Shown: piece by piece, positions 45,082-55,124 of the stretch
Position numbering within the stretch: the first letter of the stretch is position 1
Layout: every line of letters starts with the position of its first letter
Assembly: GCA_902798615.1 (NCBI GenBank)
Contig: CADBXL010000003.1
Coordinates: 85,288 to 149,287, forward strand
Direction of reading: 5' to 3'
DNA length: 64,000 bases
Source: an uncultured Bacteroidales bacterium
GTDB taxonomy: Bacteria; Bacteroidota; Bacteroidia; Bacteroidales; Bacteroidaceae
Made by a program: the position numbers and the translations under genes
The notes under the pieces: generated by a model
What the model was told of the DNA's origin: nothing
The model's database searches: none
The model's input: only the letters and a program-made list of their open reading frames with translations

Positions 45082-45794
45082 TTGTTCTTAACAGTTTCTA
45101 ATTCAATCAATGACTTGAAAATATCCACATCTTCAGGACGAGTCAATTTTAGTCCATTCTTTTCTGAACCTTGTACAAGATGCTGATCATGTTCTCCGAT
45201 TCTAGCTATCATATCACATGGAGCAACGGTGTCGAAAATGCCTTTTTCCGCAGCATCTTTATGAGCTTTAATTAAATCTCCAAGATGATACGTATGAGGT
45301 GTCTGTGTACGTGCTAAACGCTCACGTGGAGTTGCGATAGGCAAAACCACCCCATCCCTTATCTCCATAATTACCTCTTTACAGACAAGGCCAGTTACAG
45401 CATAGCCGAATTCTTTGCATGTTGCAATATTATCGGAAATAATCTTATTAGATACAAGAGGGCGAACGCCATCATGAACAATTATAATATCATTATCATC
45501 GCAACCATTCTCCTTCAATCCGAAAATTCCATTATGTATTGATTCTTGGTTCGAAGTTCCTCCTTGAAAAATCCATTTAAGCTTATTTATCCTAAACTGA
45601 TTAGCATAGGCTTGCAGTATAGGCTCCCAACCAGGAAGACAAACTACTGCAATAGCATTAATTTCCGTATGTTTCTGAAAAGCCTCTAACGTATAGATTA
45701 AAACAGGCTTCTCATAAATAGTCATAAATTGCTTTGGGATATCTTGCCCCATTCGGTTTCCGACACCGCCAGCAGTTAATAATGCTATGTTCAT
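45078..45794 (-). CDS. IspD/TarI-like cytidylyltransferase
   Basis: 238 residues with the N-terminal AGGVGNRMGQDIPKQF, the DGVRPLVS segment and later ATPRERLARTQTPHTY. IspD makes CDP-methylerythritol; the TarI branch makes CDP-ribitol. Being next to a TagF-like glycerophosphotransferase and inside a polysaccharide locus points to CDP-polyol synthesis rather than isoprenoids. A housekeeping IspD is likely elsewhere; not visible here. Confidence 0.85.
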   Translation of the reverse strand: MNIALLTAGGVGNRMGQDIPKQFMTIYEKPVLIYTLEAFQKHTEINAIAVVCLPGWEPILQAYANQFRINKLKWIFQGGTSNQESIHNGIFGLKENGCDDNDIIIVHDGVRPLVSNKIISDNIATCKEFGYAVTGLVCKEVIMEIRDGVVLPIATPRERLARTQTPHTYHLGDLIKAHKDAAEKGIFDTVAPCDMIARIGEHDQHLVQGSEKNGLKLTRPEDVDIFKSLIELETVKNK

Positions 45795-45796
45795 AT

Positions 45797-46957
45797 TTAA
45801 TCTTTTGTAATTTTCATTTCTTTTAAAATTCTATCACAATAATGTCCATCAGTATAGTCATTAGCCAGAGTATTAACTCGCTTTCTTTCATCTTTATAGT
45901 TGTCTATATTTTCTGCCACGTTTCGACAGAACTCCATTAAATCACTAATAGATTTCACTTTCATACCTGGCTTATACAAATCTGGATTCTTCATCCAAAA
46001 ACCTCGATTCTCATTAAAAGAATCCACATCATCAACAGTAAAACCAATAGGTCTATCTAAAAGTAGAAAATCATAAAATATAGATGAATAATCTGTTATT
46101 AAGGCATCGCATTGTTTCATCAATTTATATAAGTCCATACCTTTCTGTAGAAACTCTCTGTGACTTAATAATATCAAATTGTTCATCTCTATTAATGAAT
46201 AATTAGACAAGTCCTGTATAGGATGTAATTTTACTATAACTTTGACACCTATCGAAGTAAGATAGGCGTCAAACGCAACAAAATCATCTTTATCTAATAT
46301 TGGTATCAAACCATTTGAATTAGAATCAGAAACACCAATCTGGGATGACTTTCTAAATGTAGGAGCCCATAATATTAGCTTCTTATAATCTCCAAAATCA
46401 TATTTTGTAGTGTTATTGAATAGAATTTCATTCCTAGGATAACCACATACAAAAATTGTGTCTCTTTTGACATTGAAATGACGCGCCCAAAATTGTGCAA
46501 AATGTTCAGATGTAGATAATACCTTTGTATAATAACCATGACCTGTAGGATGTGTTGCTAATGTACCTTTATCAACATCTTTCATTGGTGCACCATGCCA
46601 CATTTGGATAATATCCTGATCTTTAGCAGCTTTGATTGGCAAATGACCTATACTATATATTATTTTGCCTGCTGATAAGAAATCAATAATAGCTCTATAC
46701 CTACTAACAAAAGAAACATTCTTAGGCTCTTTATCTCGATACTTTTTATAATCTATACATGCACACACTATTTTATATTTTTCGTTATATCTATTGTCTA
46801 TTAGATATTCGTATAATACCTTTGTATTATCACGAAACTCTAGATTGATATAAAAAAGTATTTTATTGTTATTGTGTTTCAACAATCGATTGACAAACGA
46901 AATGAACACAAAAAACGTATTTGAAATAAATACCTTTACTTTAATACTTGTAATCAT
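45797..46957 (-). CDS. TagF-like CDP-polyol glycerophosphotransferase
   Basis: 386 residues with QMWHGAPMKDVDKG and ALITDYSSIFYDFLLLDRP, the hallmarks of the CDP-glycerol:poly(glycerophosphate) glycerophosphotransferase family. It transfers a phosphopolyol to a glycan on the cytoplasmic side. It lies 2 bp from the cytidylyltransferase gene. Whether glycerol, ribitol or another polyol is used cannot be told. Confidence 0.9.
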   Translation of the reverse strand: MITSIKVKVFISNTFFVFISFVNRLLKHNNNKILFYINLEFRDNTKVLYEYLIDNRYNEKYKIVCACIDYKKYRDKEPKNVSFVSRYRAIIDFLSAGKIIYSIGHLPIKAAKDQDIIQMWHGAPMKDVDKGTLATHPTGHGYYTKVLSTSEHFAQFWARHFNVKRDTIFVCGYPRNEILFNNTTKYDFGDYKKLILWAPTFRKSSQIGVSDSNSNGLIPILDKDDFVAFDAYLTSIGVKVIVKLHPIQDLSNYSLIEMNNLILLSHREFLQKGMDLYKLMKQCDALITDYSSIFYDFLLLDRPIGFTVDDVDSFNENRGFWMKNPDLYKPGMKVKSISDLMEFCRNVAENIDNYKDERKRVNTLANDYTDGHYCDRILKEMKITKD

Positions 46958-46958
46958 T

Positions 46959-48278
46959 TTAAAATTTGGGTTTATGCTGTTTTATCGCATTCACAAAATC
47001 ATTATACATTCTTGATTGTATTTCTTTAATTTGATGATTACGAACTCCACAATCCCAGGACTTTTGGGCATATTCATATAAAATATTCGGATTGTTTGCA
47101 ATCTCTAATAATTTATCCTCTATGCTTTCATTTTTTGATACAACTATTGCTGCATCATTTCTTAGAAGATAATCTGTAGAAGCTGTCATACCTCCAATAG
47201 CTAAAATACACTTAGCATTATAGAAATAATCAACAAGTTTTGTTGAAAATGAAGCTCTAAAAAACTGTATTTCCGTTTTTTCTAGTGGTTCCGCATGAAC
47301 TAAAACGTCAGCTTCATTCATTGTAGCCAGAACTTTATCATTAGGGACAGGAGGGTTTAGGATACATACATTTGGGATATTTAATGCTTCTTCTATCTGA
47401 GCATTCTTGGGCGACAATGTATAGATGTCAACCAAAAAATATTGTGAACCAATTTTTTCATTGACACGTTTTACCGCTTCCGCTAATCTAGCTAAGGTTT
47501 TCCACCGTCCTTGTCCAATATTACCCATGAAGATAATTTTTTTAGCCCCCCCAGAATCCCGTTTTATTTCCCTTTCTCTGTCAAAATCATACCCTTTAAA
47601 CAGTAGTCTGCAGTCTTGTTTAAACTCTTTGCTGTATTCATCAATCATAAGATTGCTAATGCAATACATGAAATCACTTCGGATAGCTGTTTTTCGGAGA
47701 AAATGTCGTGTGTACCATTTTCTAAACCAAAAGACTGGTGAAAAATTACTATGGTCTAAAGAGTAATAATCATCCCAAGGATATGTTATAAGAGGTATAT
47801 TTTTTTTCTTACTTACATACCACATCATCCTATTAATTGCAGGAGCTTGTGATAATGTTCCAAAGACTATATCCGGATTGAATTGATCAATAAAATTGTC
47901 AAAATCCTTTGTCTTCCAACTATCTTTTAGACCAGCAAGTTCCCTAATGCAAAAAAATATAGGCCATCTTAACATACGCACCATATTATAAGCTGACGAG
48001 AATTTGTCTTCCTGCATGTCAGTAGAGTCTTCAAGGTAGAAGTATCTACCAACTTTAGTATTGGGCTTAAACCATGCTTTTATCATGTCCATTTCTGATA
48101 CATGATAATATTTATGAACCAAATCATTTTGAGGCATTCCATTACGGAAATAAACTTGTGCGAACTCGTATTTATCTTCGGTCATACCTCTAAAAATATT
48201 AGAGTATGAATTCCCAATACTATTATCTCCCCTCCATGGAAGAAATGTAATGACTAAAATTCTAATTTTATGATTCAT
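46959..48278 (-). CDS. Glycosyltransferase, GT4-like
   Basis: 439 residues. GT-B features: N-terminal FLPWRGDNSIGNSYSNIFRG and C-terminal IIFMGNIGQGRWKTLARLA. It looks like a distant family member with a long middle. It is 1 bp from the TagF-like gene. Substrate unknown. Confidence 0.8.
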   Translation of the reverse strand: MNHKIRILVITFLPWRGDNSIGNSYSNIFRGMTEDKYEFAQVYFRNGMPQNDLVHKYYHVSEMDMIKAWFKPNTKVGRYFYLEDSTDMQEDKFSSAYNMVRMLRWPIFFCIRELAGLKDSWKTKDFDNFIDQFNPDIVFGTLSQAPAINRMMWYVSKKKNIPLITYPWDDYYSLDHSNFSPVFWFRKWYTRHFLRKTAIRSDFMYCISNLMIDEYSKEFKQDCRLLFKGYDFDREREIKRDSGGAKKIIFMGNIGQGRWKTLARLAEAVKRVNEKIGSQYFLVDIYTLSPKNAQIEEALNIPNVCILNPPVPNDKVLATMNEADVLVHAEPLEKTEIQFFRASFSTKLVDYFYNAKCILAIGGMTASTDYLLRNDAAIVVSKNESIEDKLLEIANNPNILYEYAQKSWDCGVRNHQIKEIQSRMYNDFVNAIKQHKPKF

Positions 48279-48281
48279 GTG

Positions 48282-49538
48282 TTATTTTTTTACAACCATA
48301 TTGTAGAGATTTATATACCTCTTGTATTGTTCATTTTTATTATATGACAATCGAACTTTCTCTACACAATTATTTTGATAATAAGCCTTGCCTTTCAAGA
48401 TAACTTCTTTTAATGCTTTACGAAGAGAATATACATCTCCCTGTGGTACAATTATTCCGTATTTCGTTTCACATACATCTGAACTAGTAATATTGATGCC
48501 AGCATCAAGAACAGACTCCACGCTTCCACCAGTATTGAATGTAACAACGGGAGTTCCACACGCCAATGACTCGATATTAGTTGTAGGGAAATTGTCTTCT
48601 AAAGTAGGTATTACAAATACATCAGCTGCACTATAAAACATGGCAAGCTCCTGCACACTATTAGTTCGCTGAATGCCTATCATCTTTTCTGGGACAAGGT
48701 ATTTCATTTGAGATGGTTGCATTCCCACCACGACAATCACTTCATCATCGCTTAACAAAGAAGCCAACTTTACCAAATACTCAGAGCCCTTTCTTCCTCC
48801 CCACATATTTACCACGGATAGTATTACCTTCTTTCCTTCTATACCGAGTTTTTTCTTTATATCTGATACTGTTGGTTTGAAAACATTTGTATCTACGCCA
48901 TTATTTATGACTTCAACAGGATAATCCTTTAAGAATGATTCTCTTGTTAAATGAGCCAACCACTCTGATGGAGTTACAAGCGTTAAATTCTTTACGCCTG
49001 TAAAGACTATTTTCTTATCCTTGTAGTTTCGTCTCGTCCTATCAAAGAACCATGTAGGAGGATAGTCTTTCAATGAAGGACAATCGTGGCAACCAAGCTT
49101 CCATTTATCACAATCTGCAAAATCAAAATAAGCACAATGACCAGTAAAAGACCAGCAATCATGAAGCGTCCAAACCACCGGTATATCATGCATTTTGATA
49201 TACTCAAAAAGCATCTTCACGTTCACATAGTGATTGTGTATGTTGTGAAGATGAATAATGTCTGGATGTATCTCGTCCATCCAACGAATCAACTTTCGAG
49301 TTTCTGCCTCGTTATAGAAGCCGTGATGATCAAAAAGACGAGTACGAAGAATATTTATCTTACGCCGTAATGTTGACTGAAGACAAATAGTGTTATCCGT
49401 ATGTGGCGCACCTGTTTCATAACCGTATGCAGCGTATGCCTCTATACCTTCTTGTTTTTGTATCTGCATAAGGTCATACGCTATACGACCAGTAGAACCT
49501 CCGTTACGAAAAACTGTATTAATCTGTAAAACTTTCAT
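48282..49538 (-). CDS. GT4-family glycosyltransferase
   Basis: 418 residues; N-terminal NTVFRNGGSTGRIAYDLMQ and C-terminal PTLEDNFPTTNIESLACGTP show GT4 with the nucleotide-binding Glu-x7-Glu. The gene has a decayed paralogue at 50560-50957, 1 kb upstream in the operon. It sits 3 bp before the 46959 gene. Acceptor unknown. Confidence 0.92.
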   Translation of the reverse strand: MKVLQINTVFRNGGSTGRIAYDLMQIQKQEGIEAYAAYGYETGAPHTDNTICLQSTLRRKINILRTRLFDHHGFYNEAETRKLIRWMDEIHPDIIHLHNIHNHYVNVKMLFEYIKMHDIPVVWTLHDCWSFTGHCAYFDFADCDKWKLGCHDCPSLKDYPPTWFFDRTRRNYKDKKIVFTGVKNLTLVTPSEWLAHLTRESFLKDYPVEVINNGVDTNVFKPTVSDIKKKLGIEGKKVILSVVNMWGGRKGSEYLVKLASLLSDDEVIVVVGMQPSQMKYLVPEKMIGIQRTNSVQELAMFYSAADVFVIPTLEDNFPTTNIESLACGTPVVTFNTGGSVESVLDAGINITSSDVCETKYGIIVPQGDVYSLRKALKEVILKGKAYYQNNCVEKVRLSYNKNEQYKRYINLYNMVVKK

Positions 49539-49573
49539 TATTTTTTCCGTTAGTATGTAAAAGCCATTTTACA

Positions 49574-50554
49574 CTAAAGCCCAATTAATACTTTTGCGAA
49601 TGAAACCTTTCTTATACACAATATTGCAACAAATTCAAATAGTACACACAATACAAAAATACTGCTAGCAATTAATGGTGTACTCTCAACGTGCAAAATA
49701 TTTACAATAAGCACACGCGCTGGTACAAGTGCAAATCCATTTAACCAATAGAATGCCAGTGAATTCTTTCCGCAGAAACTTAATGCTTTATTTATACCTT
49801 CGTATTTAAGTAACTGAAACGAGAGTGACCATACGAACCAACAGCCAATAAATGCCAACACATAATGCCAAATATGAGGTATGTTAATCGCTTGTACAAA
49901 GACCACGCAGAATATCGAAAATAGAAAAGATGAAACTGCAAAATTCCGCTTGTTTATCAGTAGATCTCGATTCATGTCTTTTAATAGATATCCAATAATG
50001 AAAAAGATTGAATAGTTAAAAAACTTTGAATATAAAAATATCCCATCAATCAAATTATTGGGTATAATTTCATTCAAAATAATTAAAGCAAAAACTGAAA
50101 TACAAGTTGTTTTTTTCCCCATCACACGTAATAATGGTGGCCAGACAAGAAAGATGAGGAACAACACATAGACGAACCATAATTCGCCACCTTGTAAGAA
50201 GAATTTATACAAATATTCCCCAATACCTTCTACTTTTCTGTTGACAAGAGTCGGGAAAGCTATTTTTACTATGAGGTTGATAATAGCATAACTAAAGTAT
50301 GGAATCAGCAATCTACTTGCTTTCTTCTTGAAATTTTCCAAGAATGTCCTTTTTGTGGAATTTGCAAAAAGATAGCCTGATTCCAAGAAAAACACATTCA
50401 AAAAGAATGTGCCATGAATAGCCATTGCATATTGACACCATGGTATATCAAGCATATATATAGGATATAGAATAAAACTATGATGCCACAACACAAATAG
50501 TATTGCTATACCCTTTACGATATCTATTTCATCAAAGCGTTTTTTTGCAACCAT
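49574..50554 (-). CDS. Acyltransferase-3 family membrane protein
   Basis: 326 residues with about ten hydrophobic helices. The N-terminal EIDIVKGIAILFVLWHHSFI carries the catalytic His of the OafA-like family, which O-acetylates or acylates surface glycans. It follows the pseudogene and precedes the GT4 gene by 35 bp. Confidence 0.9.
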   Translation of the reverse strand: MVAKKRFDEIDIVKGIAILFVLWHHSFILYPIYMLDIPWCQYAMAIHGTFFLNVFFLESGYLFANSTKRTFLENFKKKASRLLIPYFSYAIINLIVKIAFPTLVNRKVEGIGEYLYKFFLQGGELWFVYVLFLIFLVWPPLLRVMGKKTTCISVFALIILNEIIPNNLIDGIFLYSKFFNYSIFFIIGYLLKDMNRDLLINKRNFAVSSFLFSIFCVVFVQAINIPHIWHYVLAFIGCWFVWSLSFQLLKYEGINKALSFCGKNSLAFYWLNGFALVPARVLIVNILHVESTPLIASSIFVLCVLFEFVAILCIRKVSFAKVLIGL

Positions 50555-50559
50555 TCTAT

Positions 50560-50957
50560 TTATGAAGAATATTATTATATAAATCTTCTATATACTTCAA
50601 ATATGGAACGTTCTTATTATATTTTATAGTAGCCTTTTCCATACAATTATTAATATAGTATTCCTTTCCGTTAGAACAGATTTCTCTTATTGCAGACAGG
50701 AAAGGAAAACGCATTGTTGTACTATGATGCCATACATACTTCTATAAATATCATTATAAGGCACATTATCATCAATAACATTTTCTACACTACCACCAGT
50801 TCTAAAATAGTGTTATCCATATGTGACGCACTTGTTTCATGACTGTATGCAACGTATGCCTCTATGCCTTCCTGTTTTTGTATCTGCATAAGGTCATACG
50901 CAATGCGACCAGTGGAGTCGCCATTACGAAATAATGTGTTTATCAGAAGTACTATCA
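50560..50957 (-). pseudogene. Decayed GT4 paralogue with internal deletion
   Basis: The 5' part (INTLFRNGDSTGRIAYDLM onward) matches the start of the 48282 gene and then jumps, out of frame, to the GGSVENVID and MYGIIVQQ segments that match its C-terminal third. About 250 codons between are missing. The start overlaps the upstream gene's stop by 3 bp, so it was once in the operon. Confidence 0.85.
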
Positions 50958-51917
50958 TCTATAAAGCGATTGCCTTTTTAACTTTCCAACAAATAATCTA
51001 TCAATATAACATATATGCAATAACCATCTAAAATGGTCTATTAGACTCCAGTTCCTTATATTTCTATCATGAATTGCTTTTCTTGCTAAAAGATTTTCAC
51101 ATATATCTATATCAAAACTTTCTATATCTATAGGATCCATTCTTAATTCCGTATCATATATATGTATCTCTTTATGTGAATGGGTGCCTCCATTTCCGTC
51201 ATTTCCTATTTGTTTTACCAAAGACTGGCTTGGATGTAAACAAAAGCGATTTAACAGGAAATTTGATGCATACCATCTAATTGCCCAAGAATCTATCTCT
51301 CCATCAACTTGTGCTTTGAGCATAGCCGTGAATCTTCTCGAATCATCAATATCAAAGTCTCGCTCTTTTTTTAATATCCTAATTTGATTATACAAATATT
51401 CTGCATCAAGATTTATAGCATCCCAATTTTCTTTCCATGTTGCCCATCCCCAACATCCAACCCACTTAACGAGAAAAACATCATCAAGAGCATTTTTTTC
51501 TTTCAAATCAAGCATATATCCTTGGATTGCACAAACCCTTGGCTCATCTTTGAATTTTTCAAGAGCGTCATTCATGTATTTTAAGAAATATGGTGATGTG
51601 ACTATATCATCTTCAACAATAATCGCTCTACCATATTTATTAATAACAGTAGTGATACCATCGATCAAACTATTTGCTAAACCCCAATTTTTTTCACGTT
51701 CACAAATAGAAATACTTTTGAAGCCGATAATATTTCTTATATATGCTCTTGTAGCAGCGACTCCAGAAGCCGCCTTTTCATTTTTTGGAGCATCTGAATA
51801 TATAAAAAGATCAGACTCTGATGCCTCTTTATTCTTAAGAAGTGCATCGACGACCTGCTTCGTATGGTCTGGACGACAATACGTAAACAAGATTATTGGA
51901 GCATATTGTTTATCCAT
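50955..51917 (-). CDS. Glycosyltransferase, GNT-I-like fold
   Basis: 320 residues: PIILFTYCRPDHTKQVVDAL, then NWGLANSLIDGITTV and AIIVEDDIVTSPYFLKYM with the metal-binding EDD. It matches the bacterial GNT-I/GT13-like sugar transferases found in polysaccharide loci. It overlaps the upstream gene's stop by 8 bp and ends on the pseudogene start. Confidence 0.85.
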   Translation of the reverse strand: MDKQYAPIILFTYCRPDHTKQVVDALLKNKEASESDLFIYSDAPKNEKAASGVAATRAYIRNIIGFKSISICEREKNWGLANSLIDGITTVINKYGRAIIVEDDIVTSPYFLKYMNDALEKFKDEPRVCAIQGYMLDLKEKNALDDVFLVKWVGCWGWATWKENWDAINLDAEYLYNQIRILKKERDFDIDDSRRFTAMLKAQVDGEIDSWAIRWYASNFLLNRFCLHPSQSLVKQIGNDGNGGTHSHKEIHIYDTELRMDPIDIESFDIDICENLLARKAIHDRNIRNWSLIDHFRWLLHICYIDRLFVGKLKRQSLYR

Positions 51918-52983
51918 TTTTTTTACTTAATATTTTATAATAGTGATATAACTTATCCGCAATCAAAGATGTTGAGAAATTTTTCTTTGCGTATTCATAA
52001 TTCTTATCTCCTAATCCATTCTTTGCGAGATACAAGCCTTGTCGTATTGAATCAATTACTGAACAAATATTGTTCGGATCAAATGTAGGATTACCCATAT
52101 TTTGCAATAGACATCCGACATTACCAATTTGTGGACCAACTACAACTTTCTTAAATAAAAATCCCATTGGTACGTTGCCAGAATTCAAGATATTAGGTCT
52201 ATGTATAAATGCGATATCACAAGCAGCATAATAATACAATAATTCATCATCTGTTATTCTTTCTGGATGGAGATGTAGATTTCTATATTTTGTTTTAAAG
52301 TATAGTTTTTTGAATAACACATAAAAAGAATGAATGATTCCGTGAATGGGTGATACTGTTGTAAAATGAGGAGCTAATATTTCTACATTTTCCTTATTTA
52401 ATATTTTTGAAACATTTATTACGAGATCACGTTCTGCTTGTGTCCTGAATGCTCCAAAAGCAAGAATATATTTTTTCTTTGGATTTAGATGTAATTTTTT
52501 TATTGCCTTTTCACGTGTTGGAAGATTCTTGTATATAGTATCATATATTTGATGAGGAAGCAATAAGTTCTGTATTTGCGGATATTGCTGTTCAAATACG
52601 GAAAGGCTATATTTCCACAAATGGAATATAGCATCTGAGTTCTTGTAAACGATGTCAAATACTTCACTTTCATCTGATACCTTCACTACATGAGGCTTAA
52701 AATTATGACATGTAGATACAATTTTTATTCCTTTTTCTTTTAGGAACAAAAGTCTGTCTTGGGCTTGGGTTGCTGTTATCTGTCGTTTTTGAGTGTTTTT
52801 AAGAATGCAATCAGGCCATTGAATATGAATGATATCCATATTCAGGACTTCATCTGTCCAAAACAGATCATAACCATAATATAATTCTATATCGCTATGA
52901 TTGTCCAATAGACTATCCCATAATACGGCAATATATGGATTGTATTCTTTATGAGGATCTGCTGAAACAAAATATACTTTCAT
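51910..52983 (-). CDS. Glycosyltransferase, GT4-like
   Basis: 357 residues. IIHIQWPDCI and ILAFGAFRTQAERDLVINV with a late NVGCLLQNMGNPTFDPNN segment suggest a GT-B fold, though the usual EGFG motif is weak. It is packed between the GT2 gene (2 bp) and the GNT-I-like gene (8-bp overlap). Substrate unknown. Confidence 0.75.
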   Translation of the reverse strand: MKVYFVSADPHKEYNPYIAVLWDSLLDNHSDIELYYGYDLFWTDEVLNMDIIHIQWPDCILKNTQKRQITATQAQDRLLFLKEKGIKIVSTCHNFKPHVVKVSDESEVFDIVYKNSDAIFHLWKYSLSVFEQQYPQIQNLLLPHQIYDTIYKNLPTREKAIKKLHLNPKKKYILAFGAFRTQAERDLVINVSKILNKENVEILAPHFTTVSPIHGIIHSFYVLFKKLYFKTKYRNLHLHPERITDDELLYYYAACDIAFIHRPNILNSGNVPMGFLFKKVVVGPQIGNVGCLLQNMGNPTFDPNNICSVIDSIRQGLYLAKNGLGDKNYEYAKKNFSTSLIADKLYHYYKILSKKNG

Positions 52984-52985
52984 TA

Positions 52986-53903
52986 TTAAAACGCAGATTT
53001 AATGATTGTTTTGATTGATATATTGTAAGCCTTTGCTTTGAACATCCATTTGATAATATTAAATGGATTGTTCCTTATTTCCGCATGCAACAAAGGTAGT
53101 TGTTTCATAATTATAAACTTGTTCAGTCGCTGTACAACTTCATTCTTTGTTAATTGTTCTTGTAAATCATTTGTTGATTTATTATTAAAAAAAGCTTTAT
53201 ACCATTCATATTCTCTTGATATAGCCTCAAGTTTAGGCTGGGCATTTATACTTTTAGATATTGTAAACCGACTTGTGCGATACAAGAAAGTGGGTGTTAT
53301 AACATTTGCAATACCATGTGTTGACGCAGCTCGTACAGCAGTAATATCGTCACTTCCCCATGCCATAGGAAGTTTATAAAAGCCCCCTGCAGCTTTCAAA
53401 ACAGATGTTCGATAGCAAAAATCACCAATAAACTGTGAACATCCAAGAAAACGTTGGAGCATAAATTCATAGACATTCTCTAATTCTGGTCTCTTTGGAG
53501 TAATCGCTATTGGTTTCCCTATTTCATTTATTCTATAAGTGCGTGCATGCACCACATCGACATATGGATAAGCATCAATAACTTTTGCATATTCTTCAAG
53601 AGCATTCGGTGATAACATATCGTCATCACCCATACAAATAACGAAATCACCCGTACATTTGCTAAGGCAAATATTCCAATTATCCACTACGTCTTTTGCT
53701 CCACAGTTCTTTTCATTTCGATAGTAGAACAATCTTTCATCAGAAAAAAACGACACTATTTTCTTTAAATCCTCGGGAGAAGAATCATCTACTACAATGA
53801 GTTCAAAATCATTGTATGTCTGTTTTAAAACAGATTCGATAGCCTCATGAAGGTATTGAGCCTTATATGCAGGTATCGTTACAGAAAATTTTATTTTAAT
53901 CAT
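52986..53903 (-). CDS. GT2-family glycosyltransferase
   Basis: 305 residues with FSVTIPAYKAQYLHEAIESV, ELIVVDDSSPE and the CMGDDDML DxD-type metal site. A cytoplasmic inverting transferase for repeat-unit assembly. It overlaps the polymerase gene by 8 bp. Confidence 0.93.
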   Translation of the reverse strand: MIKIKFSVTIPAYKAQYLHEAIESVLKQTYNDFELIVVDDSSPEDLKKIVSFFSDERLFYYRNEKNCGAKDVVDNWNICLSKCTGDFVICMGDDDMLSPNALEEYAKVIDAYPYVDVVHARTYRINEIGKPIAITPKRPELENVYEFMLQRFLGCSQFIGDFCYRTSVLKAAGGFYKLPMAWGSDDITAVRAASTHGIANVITPTFLYRTSRFTISKSINAQPKLEAISREYEWYKAFFNNKSTNDLQEQLTKNEVVQRLNKFIIMKQLPLLHAEIRNNPFNIIKWMFKAKAYNISIKTIIKSAF

Positions 53904-55101
53904 GTTCTTGCAAACCTACCCTGTCATTTATATATATATCACTTATATATAATGTACATACCCATACTAACATCTCAAGTTTATTTCGATATGGAAATAT
54001 CATTATTGATGTAATGAATGTTGATAAAAAATAAAGAAATATATAAACAGGTATTTTTTTTCTATATTTCTTAAATATAATAATTACAAATACGATATAT
54101 ACGATTGCCCACAATATCCCAAAATAAAAAGCTTGCCCTAAAAAACCAATATCACTAACGTAAAAACCGTGAAGACGAGCCGATACTTCGGTTAATGACA
54201 TGTGACCTTTACCCCAAATGAGTGTGAGTGGATTCGTATACATATAAGAAAGGTAGTAGTTTACACATTCCTTTCTTATATCTGTGGAATATTTGTCATC
54301 TAGGTAGTCATTTGTGAGCGAAGAGAAAAGTTCATCCCAATAAAAATATATAGCAGATAATAAGAGAAAAATAATTATTACAGATTTTCTCTTTGTGGAT
54401 CTATCTCGATATAAAGTGAAGGAGTATATGAAAACAAATATTGTAGACAAAATAACTTGTCTTGTTAATGAAAAATATATATATGTTAATACTAAAGCTA
54501 AATATATACAAATAATAATACTTTTACTATTTAATAATTTATTCCAGTAATAGCACGCAAGAAACAAAGCCAATGACAATATTCCAATGCGAAATCTATA
54601 ATATCCACTTCTCATGCTTGCAACTTTACCATAATACTCATCCGAATCTGGATCTATTACGCCAAATATTGATGTCTCAGGATAAAATTGCTGAAAAATT
54701 TGAATAATACAGCCCATAACACACGCAACGGTCATTCCCAAGATAATATGCTTCTCATATACATTATATATATAAAACAAATAAAACAACAATATATAAG
54801 GGACCCAGGAATATACACTCAGGATTTCATTTGGTATAGAACCATCACAGCCCAAAATTATGGAAAAAAGTGGCCAAAATAATACAAAAAAAACATATTT
54901 GTGGAACGAAGTAAAACAAAATCGAATGTTAGAATAATTGTCAAGTGTAAGCAAAAGTATAAAACTAGAAATCAATATATTATATTTTCTAGTAACTATA
55001 TTATTCCATCCTAACAGATTATAGCAATTAGAAGCATATACGAATAATAATGCTATTATAGACGATTTTATTACGTCTCTTTTAGCAAATGCTGTTCCCA
55101 T
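53896..55101 (-). CDS. O-antigen/capsule polymerase-like (Wzy)
   Basis: 401 residues, very hydrophobic with about ten to twelve membrane helices and a large hydrophilic loop (residues roughly 260-310). No catalytic motif is needed for the family call; topology and position in the locus support Wzy. Its A+T content is high. Confidence 0.8.
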   Translation of the reverse strand: MGTAFAKRDVIKSSIIALLFVYASNCYNLLGWNNIVTRKYNILISSFILLLTLDNYSNIRFCFTSFHKYVFFVLFWPLFSIILGCDGSIPNEILSVYSWVPYILLFYLFYIYNVYEKHIILGMTVACVMGCIIQIFQQFYPETSIFGVIDPDSDEYYGKVASMRSGYYRFRIGILSLALFLACYYWNKLLNSKSIIICIYLALVLTYIYFSLTRQVILSTIFVFIYSFTLYRDRSTKRKSVIIIFLLLSAIYFYWDELFSSLTNDYLDDKYSTDIRKECVNYYLSYMYTNPLTLIWGKGHMSLTEVSARLHGFYVSDIGFLGQAFYFGILWAIVYIVFVIIIFKKYRKKIPVYIFLYFLSTFITSIMIFPYRNKLEMLVWVCTLYISDIYINDRVGLQEHD

Positions 55102-55124
55102 TTAATAATATATTTTTTAGTTAT

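Noticed and set aside
45078-45794. Housekeeping isoprenoid IspD
   Set aside because: The operon context with a TagF-like transferase favours a CDP-polyol role, though enzyme specificity is not proved.
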